Assembly: GCA_000697355.1 (NCBI GenBank)
Contig: JNEN01001222.1
Coordinates: 62,001-126,000, forward strand
Reading direction: 5' to 3'
Source of the DNA: Syncephalastrum monosporum B8922
Taxonomy: Eukaryota; Mucoromycota; Mucoromycetes; Mucorales; Syncephalastraceae
Length of the DNA stretch: 64,000 bases
A model generated the notes under the pieces. That model was given only the letters and a program-made list of their open reading frames with translations. It did no database searches and was not told the DNA's origin. Made by a program: the position numbers and the translations under genes. Position 1 is the first letter of the stretch, and the number at the start of each line of letters is the position of its first letter. Below, one piece after another: positions 35,475-45,982 of this stretch.

Positions 35475-36746
35475 ATGTTACAACCGCGAAAAGCACAAGT
35501 CCTCCATCCTGCGGTGGAAGTGGCCGAGATAGTGGAAGAAATCCTGCAAGCGCTCGTCGATTTTGGGCAGGATCCAGGCAGCCGGCGGCGTTATGCACAG
35601 CTGCAGCCCTGTCTGACCGTGTCCCGCCTGTGGCACGCCTGTGCGGCGCGCATCCTGTGGCGGGAGGTGACGATCGATGAAGGCCACATGCCTTATGCTG
35701 CTCTGCTGCGGTTCGCCAGTCTGCTCTCGCCGCTCCCGGACTTGACAGCGTCGAGCTCGACCTCGACGATGGATACCGACGATGGGAACGAGCCGTCCGA
35801 CGCAATGGTTCCGATGCCGCAGCCCAACAGCAAGCGCAGCGGCGGCCACGGCGATCCCAAGGGGTATCGTGATTTCCTGCCCCCGTCTCCGCACACGGTC
35901 CCGCACCATGCCCAGCCCAACAAGCAGCCACAGGCGCACATGGCACTGCTCCCGGCCAAGACGGACGAAGTGTACAGAAAATACCAGGACAGGGGGCGAC
36001 GCATCCCGTACGAGACGATGGTGCGCACACTGTCCATTATCAAAATGAAGCAGGCCAACGTGAGCGAGCCGGTGGCAGAGATTGGCCGAGCCGCCTGCCA
36101 TATCGAGCAGCTCAACATTTACATCTGCGACCACCTCGAAAACTATGCGATCACCCCGTTTCTCCAGCACGGCCGTCTCACCCACCTGTCCTTGGCCGGC
36201 TGCCACAAGATCACCGACTCGCTGATCCTGGACGTTGCGGCCTTGTGTCCGCAGCTGGAACACCTCGACCTGCGTGCGTGCGGACGCGTCTCTGACGCGT
36301 CGATCTCGGCCGTGGCGCGCCAGTGTCCGCGCCTGGCGCACCTCAACGTGGGCCGCGTCAATGACCGGCACCGCATCACGTCCGAGTCCATTCGCTGGGT
36401 GGCGCGGCACACGCGCGTGGCCGTGTTGGGTCTGGCCGGGTGCGATATCGACGACGAGACGATGGTGCTCCTTGCCAAGCACCGGAACCGCTCACTCGAG
36501 CGGCTGTCGATCAACAGTTGCCACAGGATCTCGAACGCGACGCTGCGGGCATGCGTAGAGCACTGTCCGAATATCTCTGTGTTTGAGATGCGCGAGTGCC
36601 ACCTCATCAACGACTGGGAGGCCATTTATGAGTTGTCGAAGCGGAAAGTCGTGCTGACGCTGTGCAAGCAGCAGGAGCGTGCGTGTGGCGAGTGGGCCCG
36701 ACGCCATGGCAAGAATCTCAACCTGCGCCTTGCCCGCGCCACTTAA
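35475..36746 (+). CDS. Amn1-like leucine-rich repeat protein
   Basis: Intronless, 423 aa. The N-terminus has an F-box-like helix pattern (EVAEIVEEILQALVDFG, then LTVSRLWHACAARILWREV), weak against the consensus. A Ser/Pro-rich insertion spans about residues 90-185. The C-terminal half is a cysteine-containing LRR array: LTHLSLAGCHKITDSLI, LEHLDLRACGRVSDASI, LAHLNVGRVNDRH, VAVLGLAGCDIDDETMV and LERLSINSCHRISNATL. The order and the RITSESIRWVARHT repeat resemble yeast Amn1, an antagonist of mitotic exit, and other F-box/LRR substrate receptors. The Met at 35475 was chosen; upstream in-frame Mets would add a Phe-rich stretch coming from the CTT leader. Convergent with proteasome beta-6. Role in ubiquitin ligation or cell-cycle control is inferred from the family. 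Confidence 0.8.
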   Translation: MLQPRKAQVLHPAVEVAEIVEEILQALVDFGQDPGSRRRYAQLQPCLTVSRLWHACAARILWREVTIDEGHMPYAALLRFASLLSPLPDLTASSSTSTMDTDDGNEPSDAMVPMPQPNSKRSGGHGDPKGYRDFLPPSPHTVPHHAQPNKQPQAHMALLPAKTDEVYRKYQDRGRRIPYETMVRTLSIIKMKQANVSEPVAEIGRAACHIEQLNIYICDHLENYAITPFLQHGRLTHLSLAGCHKITDSLILDVAALCPQLEHLDLRACGRVSDASISAVARQCPRLAHLNVGRVNDRHRITSESIRWVARHTRVAVLGLAGCDIDDETMVLLAKHRNRSLERLSINSCHRISNATLRACVEHCPNISVFEMRECHLINDWEAIYELSKRKVVLTLCKQQERACGEWARRHGKNLNLRLARAT

Positions 36747-36965
36747 GATTATCATCATGCCTCCTCATGTATATAGACTAATACTAATACTACTACTTAT
36801 AACAACAATAGTGATGATGGTCATAATAAAGAACGCGCGTGCCATCCAGACATACCAAAAGCCCTCATACATGGATGCTTTCCTTTTTCTTTTCTGTTTT
36901 CTGTTTTTTGTTTTCCTTTTATCATACTGTTCCCAAAATCTAGCCAACGTAGATATTCTTCCTTT

Positions 36966-37827
36966 TTAATCCCGCTTGAGAGGAAAGTGCTGCACCTCGA
37001 CGGGATGGTCCTTGCGGATGATGAAGATCTGGAGACAGTCGCCGGTATAAATGTCGCGCTCGGTCGCAGACGTGAAGGCGTCCTTGACGATGCGGATGAC
37101 TTGGTCGAGTTCGAGCGGCGCGTACGACACATTTTGCATATTTTTGCGGCCGACCTGGTTATCGAGGAAGGGCTGGATGAGCGCAGCTGCCGAGCCATTC
37201 GCACGGTACGCCTCGCGCTCGTACGAGCCAATCGCATCGTAGCAGTACACCGCACCCACACCCTCGTTGTCGACGCCGCCGAGACAGCAGAAGCTGTAGT
37301 ACGGGAAGAATCGTCGTTGGTAGAGCGTGTTGGACAGCATTTGTGCAATCGCCATCACCGACATGTCTCGTTCATGCGAGAATTTGTACCACTGTCAGGT
37401 CAACGAGAGAAAGAAAAAGAATCGAGCCGATGTGTTAGGTTATGAAGCGGAAAAGAAGTAGATCGAGAGTGTGTGTACCTTTAAGCGCTGATCGAGGACC
37501 TTTTTCAGGGTAAGACCGTCGGCATGGAAGCCGTTCATGGCAATGACGGCATTGTCCGAGAGGGTGTATGCTTTGGGGGCGTATCGAGAGTTGATGCTGT
37601 AGCCTGTGCTTTGTCGAGTGTCGGATGCTACCACGCAAAAGTCCTTGCCGGCCACAGCCAAACTCGTTCTGTTCCATGATAAATAGAATTAGACAAGCTT
37701 TAGTCTATGAATCTACAGGCAAAGAGATGAGTGGGATGCGTTACCCTCCGTTGTCGTCATAAGGCTCAAAGTGGTGCTGGATAGGAGCACTCGTGTACTC
37801 TACTGGGTTGGCCATGCTGTACTCCAT
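36966..37827 (-). CDS. PRE7: 20S proteasome subunit beta-6
   Basis: Non-catalytic beta-ring subunit of the 20S core (Pre7/PSMB1 type), 232 aa. Exons: 37745-37827, 37479-37668, 36966-37391. After a short N-terminal extension ([11 protein letters not shown]) the beta fold starts [20 protein letters not shown]. Family-specific marks are [85 protein letters not shown] and the C-terminal VQHFPLKRD. This combination is diagnostic for beta-6. Intron 2 falls between RLK and WYKFSHERD. Nothing odd in the model. Confidence 0.97.
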
Positions 37828-38370
37828 GGTGTTAAAGATATAAAAGGGGAATAAAACGATACACGCCGACGGAGCATACGCGGCAATTAGGGTGGGGGGG
37901 CGACGCGTCCACCCGCCCGCACCAGACCACACTCACCCACTCACACCGAGTCCGACACCAAGAGTGACGTAACTTGCCTAAAGAAATTGGGAAATTGTGT
38001 CCCAGTGATTCATGCTGATGATCCCACTGCATACTGGATGTTGTCTTTATTTTTTTCTCTCTCATATTTCTGACAACAGTTGCCTTTTTTTTTGTCGCGC
38101 ATATTAGCCGTTAACGGTTTCTAAAGATCGGGTCCTTAGCAGCGAGTGATTGTGTTCAAAGGCAATGCTATTCGAGTGCTCAATTGTAATCAAGGGGGAA
38201 AGCGTCATCGTTGCCCTTAGAAACAGTCTTCTGTTTCAGTTGCAAGATTTGGGAGACAGACCCTTGCCCCATCTCGACCCGACTTTGTGTGTTCTGTGTT
38301 CTTTCTCTCTCCTCGAGTTCTTTTTTTTTTTTCCTTAAACTGAAAATACTCTGCTACACTCGAGAATGCA
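37828..38370. other. Divergent intergenic region, beta-6 / membrane protein
   Basis: About 540 bases with both promoters. The stretch before the plus-strand gene ends in a T-run (38320-38332). No proteasome-type control element (PACE, GGTGGCAAA) was found by eye, on either strand. Confidence 0.4.
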
Positions 38371-39852
38371 ATGGCCCACCATAAACCTGTGGAAGGTCCT
38401 GTGGTGGCCGCAGCCGTTTTGTATGGCGCCATTCTCTTTCTAGCGCTTGAGCTTATCTACCGCTGCGTTATGAAGAAGATCGACGCTGTCAACCGGAAAG
38501 TGCGTTATGCAAAGATCCTCATGGCCAGCGCTCTATTCATAAAGACTTGCCTGTTTATTTCGTTACTCCCCAGGTAAGGCACATCGAGCCATCAACCGCT
38601 CAGCGAGAGATGATGTGAAGAGAACAGGACCCTGATCCTTTCTTGTGATGTATATTGTATATCTAGTATGAGCAGTGCCGCATGTGCTGCAGTGACCCAT
38701 ACGGCCGACTTCTTCTATCATCTAACCATGACCGCCGGTGCCATGGTCTTGTTGTCCCGTATCCGAGCTGTCATGCCGCCCAAGTACGATAACCGGATGG
38801 TCACGCTCCATCTATTCATCGTGGCCTTCCGTGCGAGCATCGGCGTGGTGGACATTTCTTTGCTCGACCAAACCATGACCGAGGATGGCGTATGCATCTA
38901 CCTGGAAATATATTATGTAAGTTGCCTGTAGAGGCTCTTGGATGAGAACTAATCCAGGATCTAGTGGGGCCCAGTGTATACCCTGGTGGATACAGCCATT
39001 GATTTTTATGTCACTGTCATGATCGCCTACCGTCTGCTGTCGCACATCCGGATGCTCCGCCGGACACAGCAGACTCACGGCAGCATCGGCCCTTGCGTCG
39101 TCGTAGTCATCCAAAACATCATGCGTACCACGATCCTGACGCTGGCGAACCTATCGTCGGCCATCCTCATTATTTTTGTAAGTTCTCTTGCTCCGATTTC
39201 TCGGTTGCCCTTTTGCTGAGCAGCGTACTAGGAATCCACACCGCAGATCATTATTGTCCTTTGGCCGGCCATCAACCTCCTGTTTATTATTCTCATCGGC
39301 TACGACGCCGACATTGCCAAGGCCATTCATACCTTGTCGTACGAGTTCAAACAGAACCGGGGCGATGTCGAGGCCGGGCGCCCAGCTGTCTACGAGAGCA
39401 AGAGCTTTCCTGGGCACGATTTCTTGATCAACCACCACGGTGACTCGGACACGCGGGTCGCCGAAGGTTCTCGGCGCGGCCTGTATCGCAACGATGGTGT
39501 GACTGGGCTGGTCACCAACACACCCTCCTTTTTGTCGTCGCGCGGGAGCTATGCGAGCAGCGATCTGTCGGACGCGTCACTGGGCCCACACCAGGCTAGC
39601 CAGGAAACCGATGATCAAACGAGATCGGACAAACGCGCCGAGTCGTCTTCCACAACCGTGACGGAGTCCAGGTCGGTCCCCTCAGAGGATGACACAGAAG
39701 ACTATTATAACGGACAACATCGCCTGTATGAGACACCCTTGGATGAGCAGCGCTCGCGGCCACGGTCTTCGAATATTGCGAGCCTGTCCTCCTTCATTGA
39801 GAACACTCGGTTGAACATACCAGATATACGATTATCGAGTCGTAGCTGGTGA
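38371..39852 (+). CDS. Predicted seven-helix membrane protein, unknown function
   Basis: I do not recognise a named family. Exons: 38371-38573, 38667-38916, 38965-39177, 39247-39852; 423 aa. The first 265 residues hold about seven hydrophobic helices: VVAAAVLYGAILFLALELIY, ILMASALFIKTCLFISLL, FFYHLTMTAGAMVLLS, LHLFIVAFRASIGVV, YTLVDTAIDFYVTVMIAY, ILTLANLSSAILIIF and VLWPAINLLFIILIG. The C-terminal 150 residues are a hydrophilic Ser/Asp/Glu/Arg-rich tail with many potential phosphosites. That layout is GPCR-like, but no class-specific motif (DRY, NPxxY, PQ loop) is seen. The in-frame ATG at 38371 was chosen because TM1 follows 13 residues later. Each intron lies in or beside a helix and restores frame. 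Confidence 0.75.
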
Positions 39853-40760
39853 TAAAACTCAAAAAAAAAAAAAAAAATTAGAAAATCACTTGAAGACCAC
39901 CCAAGAACATACCCCATATGCCCTCCCCTGTTGTTTTTTGTGTATTATAGTAAATTTTAATGACATGTTGTACGAATGGATTTTTCTGGTGTATTTCCCT
40001 GTTACGCGTCTTCTCTTTAGGTTGGCAGGAATATAAAAGTCAGTACTATACTCAAGCACACATTCATTTTTCTTCTTCCGTGTGCAAGTCAAAACAGTCA
40101 ACTCTAAATAGGCTATATCTTCTCTGCACACCTTTGCTATGCGAACGACATGGTAAATCGTCCATGGTAAGCTCTATACGTTTGATCAGCTCCTTGTGTA
40201 AAAGGGATACACCGCCGCCTCCATCGTGTGTGATGCACTTGGATAAAAAAAAATGCGCTACTCGAAAAAAGCTGTCATTTTTCTGCATGGGTATAGGTGT
40301 GTGGAGACAGAATCAATAATTCAAAAAAAAGGGGGATCCTCGATCGCATTATGGGTTCCTTGATATGACTCGGTTTATATTATATTTTCAAGGAGGTGTG
40401 CTTTCCAGCATCTTGGTGGATTCTCTGGTGATTATTAGGCAAGGTGAGAACGCACCGCAATCCCAAGATATATCAATCATTACCCTCAGAGTCTCCCCGG
40501 GTAACCTGTATGAGTGAGCAATGAGTTGTCGAATGCGCCATAAGCTCTCAATAATGGCTTATCACGGCCATGTGCATCTATACTTGCGTCTTTCAGGGGT
40601 GGAGACGAAAAGAAAAGCGAGGCTACCAAAGGACACAAGAGACCCCTACACCATCCTCCCCGTGGAAAAGGGCTTTGGGTATAAAGCAAGCGACATTGTT
40701 CCAATCTGGTGTTTGGGCGTTCTTTACTTTCATTCCGTTCCTCTCGTTTCTACGTTTCTG
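39853..40760. other. Intergenic region before pepsin-like gene
   Basis: About 900 bases between two plus-strand genes, AT-rich near 39855-39880. The reading frame of the next gene stays open upstream of its start (from about 40520), but that part lacks a plausible signal and is probably leader. Nothing else is seen. Confidence 0.4.
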
Positions 40761-42464
40761 ATGGGTCCTTTCTTTTTATTCACTTTCCTGGCTGCTTCCA
40801 CCGTGAATGCCTTGTCGATCAACGACTTGCTTTTTCATGCACCTCAACAAGAAGGTGGGGTTGTACCGAGTATCCCGCTTCATTTCCAGAATGGCGTGGT
40901 AAGTAGTAAAGGCATAAAATATCAATTGTAACAACGCCCCATTTTGGCTCACACTTATTGACAGGCCACCATTCAATTTTCTCTGGGTAAACAATAACAA
41001 AATTCCGCCCAAGATCTGTGCTGACGGTTTCTTCAATGAATATGAATAGGCACCCCGGGGCAGAACTTTACAGGTGTTTTCGATACTGGCACGCCCTTCA
41101 CATGGGTCATGTCGGATAAGGTACGGCTACCGTAAATGTTTATATTAGAATGTAAAACCCTGCTTTGTTTTATTCATGCTTCAACTTAGTGTACTGCCGA
41201 CTCCTGTGCATCTGTGCCTAATAGCGCCAAATTCCACCGGTTGCAATCCTCGTCGAACAAACCGCTCGCAACCACGTTTGACTATGATTACATTGATGGC
41301 ACGCATGTGCGTCTTCAACCTGAGCTGGATACCGTCACCTTTTCGAGTGAGCTCAAATTCCCGGCGCATCTCTTTGGCGAGGCGTTGGCCGTGCAAAATG
41401 CCCCCGCGGGCAGTCCTACGAGTAAGTGGGTGGGGGGGGGGAGGAACAAAGTCTGCTGAATGGCTTCACACGAGCTGACACTGAAGGGTGATTGTCTGCA
41501 GCGGCACGCGTGGGGCTCGGTGGGTATAGCCAGTCGGCGATACAAAAGGCGCTTGGCACAGGCGTCGATGCAGTGGACGGTCAGACTCCTTCTCTGTTAA
41601 AAGGCAAGTAGGATGCAGGTAAATGACATAGCCAATAGTAACAGCGACGATCTTTTTTTCATTTTGGTAGGGGGCTTGATCAAGCGTGCAGGTAATACAA
41701 TAAGACCCAAAAGAATGGGTCAAGTACTCAGTCATTCTTCTTTGTTTTCTGTTTTAGCTGGTGACGATCACTTCGCGACAGGCTACGGCGGGTCAGGGGC
41801 TCCTGGATTCAAGAAATTAGGCAAGCGTGCTCCCCCAGGAGACGCCTCCTCGTCGTCGTCGTCTTTAGACACCGCCGATTTTCGATGGGTGTTGCGCAGC
41901 AATCCAGACATGTACCGCGGCCCACTGTACGAACTCCCGCTCGCCTCGGTGAACACGAACGACGTAGACTCGCCCTTTTGGAAGGTCCTCGTGAAAGGTC
42001 TAGCTCTGGTCCATAGCGGTGGAGCAAACGGCACCCAAACCGGGCCCCAAGAGTTTCCTTTCTCCAAAGGCACCATTGGCGAGGTAGCGTCGAGTTTGGC
42101 GGACCTGCTGATCCCTGGCCAAGTGGCCGATACGATCAACGAGGCTCTGGGCGCTAAAAAGAACAGTGAAGGCGTGTACACGATCGCATGCAGCGCCCGC
42201 CAAAACGCCCCTTCGCTGGTGATCCATCTAGACGGTGTGGATGCCATTTTGCGGCCCCAGCACTATATTGCACGACTCGAACACGTCTCCAGCGGTACAG
42301 ACGGTTGCTACTCGACGTTGGTGGCTTCCCCGAATGAGCAAGTCTACTTGGGCGGGCCCTTTTTCCGTGCATTCTACATTGAGTACGCCTTGTCCGAGAA
42401 AAAACTCCTAATTGCTGAGAGTGCCACGGACGGGCTTGGCGCATTGCATGCGACATCGCATTAG
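40761..42464 (+). CDS. Pepsin-like (A1) protein, second catalytic Asp missing
   Basis: Secreted or vacuolar aspartic-protease-fold protein, 430 aa, probably not an active protease. Exons: 40761-40898, 40965-40986 (22 nt), 41050-41120, 41190-41421, 41502-41603, 41671-41691 (21 nt), 41758-42464. The signal peptide is MGPFFLFTFLAASTVNA. The first lobe is well formed: ATIQFSLGTPGQNFTGV, then FDTGTPFTWVMS with catalytic Asp, CTADSCASVP, DYDYIDGTHV and VGLGGYSQ. In the second lobe the region matching V-D-[ST]-G-T-T reads VASSLADLLIP, followed by the normal ADTINEALGA, YTIAC and the C-terminal VYLGGPFFRAFYIEY. So Asp is Ala and Gly is Ser. A Lys-Arg-rich site lies near LGKRAPPG. The intron starting at 41604 uses a GC donor. 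Possible roles of inactive members include binding or inhibition; none is shown here. Confidence 0.85.
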
Positions 42465-42713
42465 GAAACTGCTATATTAAACCGGTCCATGGTGCATTCT
42501 GTGCGCACGCACGTCCAATTTGACGACTCCTTTTCGTAGTTATACTTTCTATTTCGACATTATAAACATCACCGTCTGCATATGCATGCTCTATTTTGAC
42601 GGGTAACAACAATGCTACTGCTTTTGTCAGTCTCTGTCTGTTGTGTGTGTCCTCCTTGAGTATGCATTGTGGCTCTCCATGTCCCCTAAATTTTTTTTCT
42701 GAAAAAAAAAAAA

Positions 42714-45700
42714 ATGAGAACCTGGATGCCCTCTTCTTTTTGCTGGATTCCCCCCTTCTTTCTTCTCTTGATGTCCGCTTCTTCGCCATCTTCCTCCATG
42801 GGCGGACCCGCGCCGTTTCATGCTGAACCACGCGCGCTCGGCTTGTCAGGCTATGGTTATTCCATGCTGGTATTGCACGACACGCTTTACCTGTTTGGCG
42901 GACCAGATGGGTCCCAGAGCCAGGTGTGGAGCCTTCCCGTCAACCGACTGAACGCGGACGAACTGGCCACATCGCTTGCCCCCGTCCAGCAGTCAAAAGA
43001 TCACACAGCAGCGCCCTCGCTGGTCCATGCACCGGCCATCGCGCGAGAAAATTCGTTTTGGGTGTTTGGCAGTAATACGAATAACGGGAGCCGCGCGACG
43101 AACCCACTCCCACTCTATGAGTTCACGCTGGTGGAGGGTACATGGGCTGCCCGCACAATCCAAAACGGGCCGCTTGACAGACTGTATCACACCGCGGTGG
43201 AGTATAACAATACGGTCTTTCTCCTAGGAGGACAAAGAAACTCGAGCGGTACACATGATTTCTGGCAGCTTCAGTGGACACGTTTGCAATGGCAGCGTCT
43301 TCGCGCTGATCCTGCCGCCGATCGGTTTGGGCATACGGCGTCCATGCTCAGGTATGTTATATGGATAGAGGGAGGGGGAGAGAGAGAGAGGCGTCAGGCT
43401 CTGACCATAACCATGATTACAGCGACGGGCGCATGGTTGTCCTCGGTGGCATGCACGGGAATACGACGGACTTGTATAGCCTCGACCACGCCTTGATCTA
43501 TGATACGGTGCATTCCGCATGGTCCACCCAAATCCTCGGTGGCCAGCTGTTGCCCTCTCCCCGCATGCATCACAGCGCTGTTACGAGTAAGTCCATTAAC
43601 AAACCATGATGAAAGACGGTTCATTCAAGTCGTATGGGTGCAGCCGCCACCGACAACATTGTGATTTGTGGAGGTAAGATACGCCCGTTGCCTGATGACA
43701 CCTGGATTAAGAAACCCTTTCCAGGTCAAGATGGAGCCACCCCACCGTTTCATACCTATGCCTCGGCCGACAAAAAGCTAGGCGACATGGCTGCCCTACT
43801 CAATACACAGACCTGGGAATGGACGCTTGCGCACGCTTCCGCCGACCAGCCGCTGCCCCAGGCCATGGCGGCCGCTGCCATAGTCAACGGCTCGAACCTC
43901 ATCTATGGCCTCGGTATGGTACGACAAATGGGAAATGTGTGTCGTATCTCATACATATATAGGCGTGACATATCAAACAGCACACGACGGTCTGAGCATC
44001 CTGGACAGCACCTCCATGATTTGGATGCCCAAAGAGACGGATGGTGTTTGGATGGAAAATAAACCTACGACAAGCGTGGCCTGGAGCACCTGGGTCATTG
44101 TCGTGCTCGTCTTGTCCGTCGCAGCCTGTTTTGGCCTAACTTGTCTCATGTTCAGTCTGGGCAAGCGGATCTGGCGGGTTGTGTCGGTTTGGGCCACCTC
44201 GCTCAAAATGGAAGTGTGGAACCCGCGGTATGCTTTCTTCTTTTTCTTTTGACAGACAAGGAGCAAGGGGTGTGATTCTCACCCGTTATGTTTTGTGTGC
44301 AGAACAGGAGAGCCTGGATGGGCCGAGAGCACGCGGCTCACTCTGAAGACAGTGTCGCTCTGCATTTTGACGTACCTCGTGTTCTCACTTGTCGAGCAAA
44401 TCTTGAATAGCCCGACCATCTATCAGAAATTCTATCAAGCGAGTCCGGATATGACTATCGAGGCCCCTGGTAAGCCACAGCAAAAAAAAAAAAAGAAAAA
44501 GAAAAAGAAAGGAGAAAAGGTATTATGGTACATGTATTGACAGTCGGCTGCAGACATACGGTTTTGTTTCCAAGGGCCTAACGCGCATGGCGCGTATGTG
44601 CGCTGTGCCACAGACTATGGCGCCTCCTGCTCCAATTATGTGGAGGCATTCACACCAAGCCAGGCGCACGCAGGCGGGTCGCCCTTGACGCAAAAGTGCT
44701 TCTTATTCCGGCCGCCCTCGACCTTTAAGCTCGGACCTACCGAGACACGGCGCGACCAGCAAGGCGACCCGTTTCGTGCGGACGGGTCCTATCTCAAGCT
44801 CGATTACTACTATCCCGACTCAAGTGATATGACGGTCCAACTCGCGCTGTATCACCCTAAACACGACCCCAACCCCACTGTCTACAACCTGACCAACCCG
44901 CAAGCGTTTGAGTGGGATGACTCGCACGAGATGATGCAATTCCGGCGCAACACGGAGCAGCGCCACAGCGACGCCCTCCTGAGCCGCGCCCTGTTTATGC
45001 TCGCCCCGCCGCATCGGATCTATACTGCGAGCTACACGATCCAGGAGCGCGTGGTGCTCGACCCCGCGTCTTGGTGGAACTACATTGGGATCGCGTCTCA
45101 GAGCAGCCGGCGGTATGCGCTCGCAGACGTGGCAGTGACGGCCGAGCGACACGCACCCTCCTACAACGCGCTCCCGCCGCCTGTGGGCTCGCTCCACGTG
45201 TACCCGAGCCGGTACGACACACACGTCGTGGTGGAGCAGCGCGCGTTTGCGGTGGTGAATGCGATTGGCGTCCTGGGTGGTCTGTTTGGCTTGCTGGTGA
45301 CGGGGCAGACCTGGCTGTTTGGTTACCGGCCGCGCTCTCCCTGGGGCATCATCCAGCGGTGGTCGATTGGGCAAATGAAGTATTCGCTCTTGCAGGGTCT
45401 GTACGGCACGTTCTTTCGCGGCTCACGCGTCCCGATCGCACACCCGCTCGCGGAAGATGAAGACGAAGGCACCGTCATGGATGAGCGGACGCGGCTGCGA
45501 CGGCTTGAGGACCGTATGCATACCCTCGAGCGGCTGTTCCAAGCCTATTATATCGATGATGAAATCTTCCGTTCGCTCGACCAAGCCTTCAATGTAGATC
45601 AGCCGCGTCAGCACAACGAGGAGACCCATCCGCCCTCTTCTTCCTCCGTACCCAGCACGTCATCCTCGTGCACGTCCTCGCTGCGCATACGGAACAAATC

Positions 45701-45716
45701 CGAAAAGCCCACCTAA
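42714..45716 (+). CDS. Kelch-repeat multipass membrane protein, receptor-like
   Basis: 888 aa. Exons: 42714-43351, 43423-43586, 43644-43913, 43963-44227, 44303-44469, 44554-45716. A signal peptide (WIPPFFLLLMSASSPSSS) precedes a kelch beta-propeller of about 400 residues: LYLFGGPDGSQSQVW, FWVFGSNTNNGS, VFLLGGQRNSSGTHDF, MVVLGGMHGNTTDLYSL, VICGG and LNTQTWEW. TM1 is WVIVVLVLSVAACFGLTCLM and TM2 is LCILTYLVFSLVEQIL. A Cys-containing segment between TM2 and TM3 (RFCFQGPN, RCATDYGASCSNY) should be back outside. TM3 is VVNAIGVLGGLFGLLVTG. The cytosolic tail has a short coiled coil (RTRLRRLEDRMHTLERLF) and a Ser/Thr-rich end. A 51-nt in-frame stretch, 43674-43724, has perfect donor and acceptor signals and may be an intron (871 aa if removed). 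Ligand and pathway are unknown; no enzyme domain is seen. Confidence 0.8.
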
Positions 45717-45982
45717 CACTATTTATTCGCTGCATAAATATTATCAGTCACCCGATCGCCCCACGTTTTGTAAATCAAGTTCGCATCCATCTTTTCGCAA
45801 TCCAGAAATAGCCATCCTACGTTTCGAAAGAAGATAATATGGAACAGTTCATTTCTTTTCCTTTACATTGGATTTCACCTGTGGATTACGCTGCACTCGA
45901 AGAAAAAAAAAGAGGACAAAAAGAAAAAAAAAGAGGGAGAGACAAAAGAAGGGGAGGGGTTTTTTTTTTTCGTTCGTGGTTT

